Shown piece after piece: positions 1-5,936 of a DNA stretch of 9,741 nucleotides (its first letter is position 1; each line of letters begins with the position of its first letter). The DNA is from Candidatus Nealsoniibacteriota bacterium. GTDB taxonomy: Bacteria; Patescibacteriota; Minisyncoccia; Minisyncoccales; PWPS01. The notes under the pieces are model-generated. The model did not search any database. It was not told the DNA's origin and saw only the letters and a program-made list of their open reading frames with translations. The stretch covers positions 1-9,741 of the forward strand of contig PWPS01000060.1 in assembly GCA_003557065.1 (NCBI GenBank), in the 5' to 3' direction. The translations under genes were made by a program, and so were the position numbers.

Positions 1-678
1 GAAGAAATCGTTGAAAATAGAAAAAAGGAAGGTAAGTATGATTCTTTGGATGATTTTCTTTCCAGAATTCACTCCAGACATTTGAACAAAAAATCATTGG
101 AAGCTCTTGCAAAGGCGGGGGCATTCGAAACGCTAATGGAGAGGAATCAGATACTAAAGAATATGGACAAGATACTCGCCTACTCGAAAGAGAAACGGGA
201 GAAAAAAGAAAACGGTCAAGTCGGTCTATTTGAAAACGGGACCGGCTACAACACCGAAATAAGACTGGACAAGAAGCCGGAAGCAACCAAAGAACAAAGA
301 TTAAAGTGGGAAAAAGAACTCCTCGGAATATATATTACGGGTCACCCTCTTGATCAGTATGGAAATAAATTGAAAGAGGCAATGAATATAGAAAAAGCAA
401 AAAGACAAGCTTCGGATCAGAGAGTCAGAGTCGGTGGACTGATATCTCAAACAAAAACGATCACAACCAAAAAAGGAGATCAGATGATGTTCATGACGTT
501 GCGCGACAAAGAGGATAGTATAGAAGTAATAGTTTTTCCTGAATCCTATCGAAACTACAAAAGCCTGATCGACTCAACCGACACCGTATTCATTTTCGGC
601 AAAGTTAGTCATCGAGATCAAAGCCCAAAAATAATTGTTGAAAAAATCAAACCGATAGACGAGAGTTCAACCGATTAA
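1..678 (+). CDS. dnaE: DNA polymerase III subunit alpha, C-terminal part (5' truncated)
   Basis: The reading frame is open from base 1 and ends at TAA, giving the last 225 residues of the replicative polymerase catalytic subunit. Visible blocks in order are a helix-hairpin-helix-like stretch (NKKSLEALAKAGAFE, about residues 29-43), the family signature WEKELLGIYITGHPLDQY (about 103-120), and an OB-fold nucleic-acid-binding domain starting at VRVGGLI (about 142-217) that contains the MFMTLRDKEDSIEVIVFP strand pair. The protein stops right after the OB fold, so the C-terminal tau-binding region of E. coli DnaE is absent, as in many DnaE proteins outside Proteobacteria. The polymerase and PHP domains lie upstream of the window. 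A TTG at 46 is not the real start. The downstream neighbour converges on it, with only 54 bp between and no clear terminator hairpin. Confidence 0.95.
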   Translation, partial: EEIVENRKKEGKYDSLDDFLSRIHSRHLNKKSLEALAKAGAFETLMERNQILKNMDKILAYSKEKREKKENGQVGLFENGTGYNTEIRLDKKPEATKEQRLKWEKELLGIYITGHPLDQYGNKLKEAMNIEKAKRQASDQRVRVGGLISQTKTITTKKGDQMMFMTLRDKEDSIEVIVFPESYRNYKSLIDSTDTVFIFGKVSHRDQSPKIIVEKIKPIDESSTD

Positions 679-732
679 AAGCTTTGGAAACACCTAAACC
701 ATAGAGAAAGATAATCGTATTTTTTTCACCCG

Positions 733-1797
733 TTAATCCAATAAGCATATTCTGGCGCAATACCCGTACAGATTATGTCGCGTATTGCTTCTCGTTGAAT
801 ATCCCAATTCTCTCATTCCGAATTGATAAGCCTGGGGCTTGCAATAAGTACTTAGTGACGTACCACTACTACCACAACCGGGAGGAGTACAAGATCCTGG
901 ACTCGGAGGAGATAAATTTTGCCTTGTACTTCTATACTGACAACTGGTTTTATATGTAACGGCGGGTTCCACCGCTTGTGCATCAACATATCCCTTAGTA
1001 GCTACATGGCTTGAAGATGTGGGATGATTCGCTCTTATATTCGCATCCACTATAACTTCTTGAGAACCGGCTAAAAAATGTCTGGCGCCGGAGCTTCCCG
1101 TATAATCTTGAACATTACCAATATCTTCTTCGGCATATAAAGCGGGAAATTTATCAGTATTATTTGTACCATCTACGGAATATCCAATAAATCTAACATC
1201 ACGAACCCTGCTACCACCTCCCGCATCATGTCGAACTCCTATGCAATAATTATCACCAACTGAGAACTGAACGGGACTGAAAGATCTACCACTAGCATAC
1301 AATCCATTAATAACCAAAGAGCTATCAACGGGATCCCCGGATCTGCTTCCATCTGAATATCCACTTTCAGCATGAAAAGTTATATGCCACCCCCTATCAA
1401 AACTACTCCTATACCCTCCCATTGTACCAGCCGAAGCTCTTTCTACCCCCTCTTCCAATTCAAGTAAACACCAATATAGATAATCATCTTGATGACTTAT
1501 ATTGGTTTCTCTGCCAACAAACCTTCCTACGGAAACAGGATTTCTTCCAATCCCGAACAATCCCTCATTCTCAACATAACTATTTACAGTAACAAGATTC
1601 CTGATCCCCACAAGCCAATCCAAATTTTGTGGGATTATCCCTCCATCACCTTCCTCCCATAACCCCAAAGAAAAATCTATATTCCCAAACGGAGGATCCT
1701 CCGTGGGAGGCTCCCATTCAATTGCAAAAGTGGGGAGGGCGATAAGGATTGCTATAGTGGATAAAAGTATTGTTATTTTTGATATTTTTTCTTGCAT
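733..1797 (-). CDS. Secreted Cys-rich protein with ATKGYVD motif, function unknown
   Basis: A 354-residue protein that I do not recognise as a named family. Residues 1-25 look like a cleavable signal peptide: a Lys-containing start, a hydrophobic core and a PTFA end. The mature part begins with a Pro/acidic stretch, then a Gly/Ser-rich, probably beta-rich region (about 120-250). Residues 258-274 contain HPTSSSHVATKGYVDAQ, which resembles the ATKxYVD connector found before C-terminal modules of phage tail fibres and surface fibres. The last 75 residues hold six of the eight Cys (C286, C303, C308, C319, C347, C351), which suggests a disulfide-stabilised exported module. The start is ATG at 1795-1797 with no evident Shine-Dalgarno. 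It lies 18 nt after the stop of the small membrane protein gene, so the two are probably co-transcribed. A fibre or adhesin role is inference. Confidence 0.75.
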   Translation of the reverse strand: MQEKISKITILLSTIAILIALPTFAIEWEPPTEDPPFGNIDFSLGLWEEGDGGIIPQNLDWLVGIRNLVTVNSYVENEGLFGIGRNPVSVGRFVGRETNISHQDDYLYWCLLELEEGVERASAGTMGGYRSSFDRGWHITFHAESGYSDGSRSGDPVDSSLVINGLYASGRSFSPVQFSVGDNYCIGVRHDAGGGSRVRDVRFIGYSVDGTNNTDKFPALYAEEDIGNVQDYTGSSGARHFLAGSQEVIVDANIRANHPTSSSHVATKGYVDAQAVEPAVTYKTSCQYRSTRQNLSPPSPGSCTPPGCGSSGTSLSTYCKPQAYQFGMRELGYSTRSNTRHNLYGYCARICLLD

Positions 1798-1815
1798 TTT
1801 TTTGTTTATAACGAT

Positions 1816-2136
1816 TTAATTTGGTGAAAGTATTTCCGATATCCTTTCGATATCTTTTTCGGAAGAACTTTCTCCCGATTGGAGCATCTCCGTTATCTCT
1901 TCGATCCTTTCGGTATCCGTCTCCTCTTCGGTTTCGGAGGTTAATATTTCTTTAAGCTTATCCAATCTTTGATCTTCTTTATCAGCATCAGTCTCAAGCA
2001 AATCCTCTGTTCGGGTTTCGATTGTCACTTCTTCCACTTCTTCACTTTCCGGATAAGTGAGGTAGACGGAAAAAACGACTACAAGAACCGTTGTCGTTAT
2101 TGATATTGTCAACACCTTCTTCAAGTTAAATTTCAT
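1816..2136 (-). CDS. Small membrane-anchored acidic repeat protein
   Basis: A 106-residue protein with no recognised family. The ATG at 2134-2136 is chosen. A TTG start at 2172 would lie in the U-tract of the upstream hairpin and add only MFFYNQNINSYQ. A positively charged start (MKFNLKK) precedes one hydrophobic segment (about residues 8-27), so the topology is probably N-in with the tail outside. The tail is strongly acidic and carries three imperfect repeats of about 20 residues with a shared core xERIxEIxExLxS: about 55-74 (RLDKLKEILTS), 75-94 (RIEEITEMLQS) and 95-105 (RIERISEIL-like). The heptad-like spacing of Ile/Leu suggests short amphipathic helices. It is the first gene of a two-gene minus-strand unit with the secreted Cys-rich protein and may anchor or assist it, which is inference. 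No Shine-Dalgarno is visible. Confidence 0.7.
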   Translation of the reverse strand: MKFNLKKVLTISITTTVLVVVFSVYLTYPESEEVEEVTIETRTEDLLETDADKEDQRLDKLKEILTSETEEETDTERIEEITEMLQSGESSSEKDIERISEILSPN

Positions 2137-2162
2137 TTGGTAAGAATTTATATTTTGGTTAT

Positions 2163-2190
2163 AAAAAAACAACCACTTGCAAGTGGCGTT
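2163..2190 (-). terminator. Terminator-like hairpin in the leader of the minus-strand unit
   Basis: CCACTTGCAAGTGG (2173-2186) is a perfect 14-nt palindrome that folds as a 5-bp stem with a TGCA loop. On the minus strand it is followed by TTGTTTTTTT. Flanking AAAC and GTTT can extend the stem across a small bulge. This is the shape of an intrinsic terminator reading on the minus strand. It lies between the promoter at 2309-2337 and the ATG at 2136, so it either ends a separate RNA or attenuates the downstream genes. Confidence 0.6.
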
Positions 2191-2303
2191 TAAGAAACTA
2201 AAACCTAGAAGAGAAAACTCAAAGAAGGAATCTTATGAACCCTTATCGACTCCTCTCCTATATGAGAAAACATGAGACTTGTCTTGGTGAATAACCTCGT
2301 TGT
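2163..2303 (-). ncRNA. Candidate leader RNA or small RNA of about 140 nt
   Basis: This is the transcript expected between the minus-strand promoter and the hairpin with U-tract. It matches no RNA family I know. The visible pairing potential is an 11-bp stem with GU pairs between TAGGAGAGGAG and TTTTCTCTTCTA. A second copy of TTTTCTC further upstream can pair with the same GAGAGGA around an ATATAG loop, so two exclusive folds are possible. It also contains a 22-codon ORF starting MFSHIGEESI with no Shine-Dalgarno and no biased codons. It could be an independent RNA or a regulated 5' leader. Confidence 0.35.
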
Positions 2304-2308
2304 TAATA

Positions 2309-2337
2309 AGTATAGAAAAAGCAATGAAATCATGCAA
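2309..2337 (-). promoter_or_regulatory. Sigma70-type promoter for the minus-strand unit
   Basis: Read on the minus strand, TTGCAT (2332-2337) and TATACT (2309-2314) are separated by exactly 17 bp. The predicted start is near 2301-2303, giving a leader of about 165 nt before the ATG at 2136. It is divergent from the thrS promoter. Confidence 0.6.
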
Positions 2338-2358
2338 ATTGGATGTTGATATAAAAAT

Positions 2359-2386
2359 TTGACTTATGCCATTTCGTTGATAAAAT
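2359..2386 (+). promoter_or_regulatory. thrS promoter (extended -10)
   Basis: TTGACT (2359-2364) is followed by 16 bp and TAAAAT (2381-2386), preceded by TGA, which makes an extended -10 element. The predicted transcription start is about 2392-2394, on or next to the ATG of the leader peptide. A second possible extended -10, TGATATAAA (2347-2355), has no good -35 but would give a leader about 30 nt longer. Confidence 0.65.
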
Positions 2387-2393
2387 TCAGGTA

Positions 2394-2441
2394 ATGTATA
2401 TTGCTTTTCAAATCAACGTTACGACAACGACCTCTCTTTAA
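2394..2441 (+). CDS. Threonine-rich leader peptide of thrS (15 aa)
   Basis: The ORF encodes MYIAFQINVTTTTSL and stops at TAA (2439-2441). Codons 10-13 are ACG ACA ACG ACC, four consecutive Thr codons using three synonyms, directly upstream of the gene for threonyl-tRNA synthetase. The fourth Thr codon lies inside RNA segment 1 of the attenuator and the stop codon lies in the loop between segments 1 and 2, the arrangement required for ribosome-position sensing. The only Shine-Dalgarno-like bases are AGG at 2389-2391. These are too close to the ATG and may precede the transcript start, so the peptide may be translated from a leaderless mRNA. By analogy with trpL, thrL and pheM, it should act in cis through ribosome stalling rather than as a protein. 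Codon content, stop position and RNA pairing all agree, but expression is unproven. Confidence 0.8.
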   Translation: MYIAFQINVTTTTSL

Positions 2442-2497
2442 GCGGGAGGTTTTTGCTGTGATTTGTTCAGAACCTCCCCAAAGAGGTTTTTTATTTT
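2429..2497 (+). promoter_or_regulatory. Transcription attenuator of thrS (pause hairpin, antiterminator, terminator)
   Basis: There are four segments. Segment 1 is 2429-2436, with core ACCTCTC. Segment 2 is GGGAGGTT (2444-2451). Segment 3 is AACCTCCC (2471-2478). Segment 4 is GAGGTT (2483-2488). Pairing 1:2 gives 7 bp with one GU around a TTTAAGC loop. Pairing 2:3 gives eight perfect pairs and is the antiterminator. Pairing 3:4 gives 6 bp with a CCCAAA loop followed by TTTTTTATTTT and is the intrinsic terminator. A ribosome stalled at the Thr codons covers segment 1 and lets 2:3 form, allowing read-through into thrS. A ribosome reaching the TAA covers the start of segment 2 and lets 3:4 form. 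The sequence shows the pairings; the regulatory logic follows the known trp/his/thr attenuators. Confidence 0.8.
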
Positions 2498-2514
2498 CAC
2501 TTATTAATGATAAA

Positions 2515-4233
2515 ATGAACAAAATGAGTAAAGAGATTGAAAAACAAAAACACTCCCTGGCCCACCTGATGGCAGCTGCAGTGTTAAAGATTAGACCGGA
2601 AGCCAAAATAGGAATCGGTCCCGCAACCGAAGATGGATTCTATTACGATTTCGGAAATATTTCACTCAACCAGGATGACTTCAAGAATCTGGAAAAAGAA
2701 ATACACTCACTGATAAATAAGGATATTCCCTTCAAAAAAAGAGTTGTCTCTAAAGAGGAGGCAAGAGATATATTTTCAGACCAACCTTACAAATTGGAAC
2801 TTATAGATGATTTCAAAGACGAAGATCTCACCGTCTATGAAACCGCTGATTTTATTGATCTCTGTGAAGGACCTCACGTTTCCTCCACCGGAGAAATAAA
2901 TTTGGCATTTAAAATAGATAGAACCGCCGGCGCCTATTTTAAGGGATCGGAAGAAAACGATATGCTTCAAAGGGTGTATGGGTTGGCTTTCGAAACCAAA
3001 GAAGATTTAAAAAAATATATAGAAAATAGAGAAAAAGCTAAAAAAAGAGACCATCGAAAGATAGGTCAAAAACAAGAGCTTTTCATGTTTGATGAAGAGG
3101 TCGGGCAAGGTTTACCGATGTATCTACCCAAAGGAGCTATGCTTAGACATCTCTTGATGAATTTTGCTTTGAATACCTATCTTGACCATGATTATGAATT
3201 AGTATCGACTCCCCACATAGCAAATGAAGCCCTTTGGGAAAAATCAGGACATTTGCAACACTATGCCGATGACATGTACGGCCCCCTTTCGGTTGATGAT
3301 AGAAAGTATCGACTGAAACCGATGAACTGCCCATTTCATGTGAAAATGTACAACTCAAGAAGCAGAAGTTATAGAGAGCTTCCCATAAGATGGGCCGAAA
3401 TGGGAACCGTTTACAGATATGAGAAATCAGGAGAGCTTCACGGCCTGACCAGACCTCGCGCCTTTACTCAAGACGACGCCCATATAATTTGTACCGGTGA
3501 TCAATTGAAAAATGAGGTATTGGGGGCTCTAAAAATAACCGAATATATTTATCAAACATTGGGATTGACCGACCTGATATTCAAGCTCTCCGTCAGAGAC
3601 CCAGAAAAGAAAGAAGATTATTTCGGAGGAGACGAAGAATGGGAAAAAGCGGAAAAAGCTTTGGAGAACGCCCTGAAATCGTTCGGAAGAAACGATTATA
3701 TTCGAGAAGAAGGAGAAGCGGCCTTTTATGCTCCCAAAATAGATATAGATGCCGTTGATGCAATGGGTAGAAGATGGCAGTTATCGACCATTCAGATAGA
3801 CTTTAATTTGCCATCACGCTTTAAAATGAATTTTATCAACGAAAAAGGAGAAGAAGAAACCCCGTTTATGATCCATAGAGCTCTTCTCGGTTCTTTGGAG
3901 AGATTTTTAGGGGTCTATATAGAGCACACCGGTGGATCCTTCCCCGTATGGATTGCCCCCGTTCAGGCCTGGATCATCCCCATTTCGGATAGGCATGAAG
4001 ATTATGCGAACAAGATAAAAAACGAGTTGAAGAAAGAGGGTTTAAGGGTAGTCGTCGAAGGAGTGAATGAAACTCTTTCAAAAGCAATCCGAAACGGTGA
4101 AACTCAAAAGATACCCTATTTAATAGTAGTCGGGGATAAAGAGGAGAAATCGGAAGAGATAAATGTCCGTTTCAGAGGTGAGAACAAAGGATCCATGAAA
4201 GTTAAAGAATTTCTTCTTGATTTAGAAAAATAA
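2515..4233 (+). CDS. thrS: Threonine--tRNA ligase lacking the TGS domain
   Basis: Class II synthetase that charges tRNA-Thr in the cytoplasm, 572 residues from ATG 2515 (ATG 2524 is an alternative). The frame stays open upstream to 2401, but that stretch is the attenuator and is not coding. The N-terminal TGS domain is absent. The editing domain starts at once with HSLAH (H13, H17) and has DLCEGPH (C117, H121), so Ser-tRNA editing looks intact. The catalytic core follows, with the Zn ligands C272 (MNCPFH), H323 (FTQDDAH) and H454 (FMIHRALLGSLERF, motif 3), and motif 2 around VYRYEKSGELHGLTRPRAF (299-317). The anticodon-binding domain starts near PVWIAPVQ (477-484) and runs to the end. No Shine-Dalgarno is seen. 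Expression is probably controlled by the upstream Thr leader-peptide attenuator. A membrane-protein gene follows 4 nt after the stop. Confidence 0.96.
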   Translation: MNKMSKEIEKQKHSLAHLMAAAVLKIRPEAKIGIGPATEDGFYYDFGNISLNQDDFKNLEKEIHSLINKDIPFKKRVVSKEEARDIFSDQPYKLELIDDFKDEDLTVYETADFIDLCEGPHVSSTGEINLAFKIDRTAGAYFKGSEENDMLQRVYGLAFETKEDLKKYIENREKAKKRDHRKIGQKQELFMFDEEVGQGLPMYLPKGAMLRHLLMNFALNTYLDHDYELVSTPHIANEALWEKSGHLQHYADDMYGPLSVDDRKYRLKPMNCPFHVKMYNSRSRSYRELPIRWAEMGTVYRYEKSGELHGLTRPRAFTQDDAHIICTGDQLKNEVLGALKITEYIYQTLGLTDLIFKLSVRDPEKKEDYFGGDEEWEKAEKALENALKSFGRNDYIREEGEAAFYAPKIDIDAVDAMGRRWQLSTIQIDFNLPSRFKMNFINEKGEEETPFMIHRALLGSLERFLGVYIEHTGGSFPVWIAPVQAWIIPISDRHEDYANKIKNELKKEGLRVVVEGVNETLSKAIRNGETQKIPYLIVVGDKEEKSEEINVRFRGENKGSMKVKEFLLDLEK

Positions 4234-4237
4234 AAAT

Positions 4238-5857
4238 ATGCCTACAAAACTATCCAAATCCACAGAAAGATTGCTAAAAGATTGCAAAGCCTCTCACGAC
4301 GAGAAAAAGAATGTCGATGAAAATGAACCCACTATTCATGTCGATGAAATAGCAAAGCGTGTAGCTTCTTTCTACGATCGAATAAGGGGGATAATCGACT
4401 GGAAAGGAGAACATCTTTTAAGAAGAAGTGCAATTGAAAGAACTCTAAGAAGGAGAACTTTACCGAAAGTTAATATTCTGAAAGAGGAAAAAAAATCCGT
4501 AGATGCCGAATCACTGATACTGGAATTGATAAGGGCCGGTCATCTACCTAACGACACGATAAAAGAATCGAAAATAGGAGAAGTTCAGAAAATTCTGAAT
4601 AAGTACGTATACATATTGAATAATCTCCCTTCCGGAGAAAGCGATCATAAAGTCGACACCTATCAGTGGCTGACCTCAATAGCCTCTTGTGAGGTAGAAG
4701 AGATGCTTATTCCCTCCAAAGAGGAGAAATTCATCATCGAGTTCATGTTCGAACAGATGAAGGAACAGGTTCAGATAGAGGAAGGATACTTCGATGAAAT
4801 TGATGAAAAAACCAAGCACACTCTTTTATACATCGCAACCCAAAGAGCATTATACGGACTGGATGAACCAATTATCACCTATCACCTATTCAAGTACAAT
4901 TACCCCGATTGGAATAATTTACCTGAAAAAGAACTTGAAAGCATTACCGGAAACATATACAAAATAAGAGAAAAACTCGACTACTACTTCAATCATAAAT
5001 TGGAAACAAAATTTTACCACCTGTGTAAGCGACAAAGCACTCCCTATCTACTTTTGGGAGATATCATAAAGGAGAACCCGAAAGCAGCATTCGAAATAGT
5101 TTCCGACGCCCCTCAACTGGAAAGCCATATAAAAAAATCATACAAAGAGAGAGTGGAAACGATGCGAAAACGTCTTTCAAGATCAGCGGCATACGCAACA
5201 ATTTCAATATTCGTCACCAATGTAGCGGCTCTCTATGCTCTGGAAATACCACTGGCCAGTTTTATGAATTATGATTATCCGATTCAAGCTGTTTTTGTAA
5301 CAATCGTGATACCGACAATTCTTATGGCCGCTTTCGTTTTGACCATCACCCCACCACCAAAAGAAAATCTACACAAAGTAATCATGGAATCAATGAAGGT
5401 CGTTTATGAAAAACACAAGCGCGACCTTTTAAAGGTTAAAAAACCAAGAAAGAGAGGTGTTGTTTCCAATTTTATAATAAATCTTATCTGGATCTTGAGC
5501 CTTTTTATAAGTGTCGCCGTGATAATATACGGACTGTCACTGGCAAGCTTTCCCCCTCTATCTTATATTATCTTCATAATATTTTTGTCACTTATAGCTT
5601 TTGCCGGAACTAAAATAAGAGATCGCTCAAAAGAATTGCATATGTTAAATAAAAAAGAGAGCTTTTTAAATGTGCTACTTGATATGTTCGCACTTCCGGT
5701 AATAAGACTTGGAAGATGGTTCACTAATAAGTGGAAAAAATACAATATTATTTCCGTTTTCTTTAGCGCTCTCATCGATCTTCCCTTTATGTCTTTTATT
5801 CGCTTCTTGGAACAATGGAGAAGCTTCCTAAAAGAAAAAAGAGAGGACATATATTAA
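4238..5857 (+). CDS. Multi-pass membrane protein of unknown function, thrS operon
   Basis: A 539-residue protein that I cannot assign to a family. Residues 1-310 are hydrophilic, helical and charged (for example LRRSAIERTLRRR at 61-73 and KEEKFIIEFMFEQMKEQVQ at 161-179), presumably a cytoplasmic domain. Four likely membrane segments follow: about 318-341, 348-371, 409-433 and 438-457. A Lys/Arg-rich loop (391-407, KHKRDLLKVKKPRKRG) separates the second and third. The C-terminus has two more hydrophobic or amphipathic stretches (476-494 and 503-523) and a basic end. The basic loops predict cytoplasmic ends by the positive-inside rule. The start is ATG 4238, 4 nt after the thrS stop with no separate promoter, so it should be under the same threonine-responsive attenuator. 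No catalytic motif is visible, and the link to ThrRS may be only positional. Confidence 0.8.
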   Translation: MPTKLSKSTERLLKDCKASHDEKKNVDENEPTIHVDEIAKRVASFYDRIRGIIDWKGEHLLRRSAIERTLRRRTLPKVNILKEEKKSVDAESLILELIRAGHLPNDTIKESKIGEVQKILNKYVYILNNLPSGESDHKVDTYQWLTSIASCEVEEMLIPSKEEKFIIEFMFEQMKEQVQIEEGYFDEIDEKTKHTLLYIATQRALYGLDEPIITYHLFKYNYPDWNNLPEKELESITGNIYKIREKLDYYFNHKLETKFYHLCKRQSTPYLLLGDIIKENPKAAFEIVSDAPQLESHIKKSYKERVETMRKRLSRSAAYATISIFVTNVAALYALEIPLASFMNYDYPIQAVFVTIVIPTILMAAFVLTITPPPKENLHKVIMESMKVVYEKHKRDLLKVKKPRKRGVVSNFIINLIWILSLFISVAVIIYGLSLASFPPLSYIIFIIFLSLIAFAGTKIRDRSKELHMLNKKESFLNVLLDMFALPVIRLGRWFTNKWKKYNIISVFFSALIDLPFMSFIRFLEQWRSFLKEKREDIY

Positions 5858-5936
5858 TTCGACCATCAGTCCGTAATCCATTCCTGTCGGTTGTTTTTTA
5901 GTTTTAAATAATAATGAAGGGTTTTAATCTAAATTG

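Noticed and set aside
2187..2303. Known RNA (tRNA, SRP RNA, tmRNA, 6S) between the divergent promoters
   Set aside because: No cloverleaf or GTTCGA arm, no GGAAGG SRP loop and no tmRNA ends are visible. Only an unassigned leader or small RNA can be supported.
2387..2514. T-box riboswitch upstream of thrS
   Set aside because: The conserved T-box sequence (AGGGTGGNACCGCG-like) and a long stem I are absent, and the leader is only about 120 nt. The Thr-codon ORF explains the terminator better.
5861..5905. Weak hairpin (CGACC with GGTTG) plus T-rich tract after the 539-aa gene
   Set aside because: The stem is only 5 bp with a GU pair and a long loop. It may be a poor terminator for the thrS operon but is not convincing.
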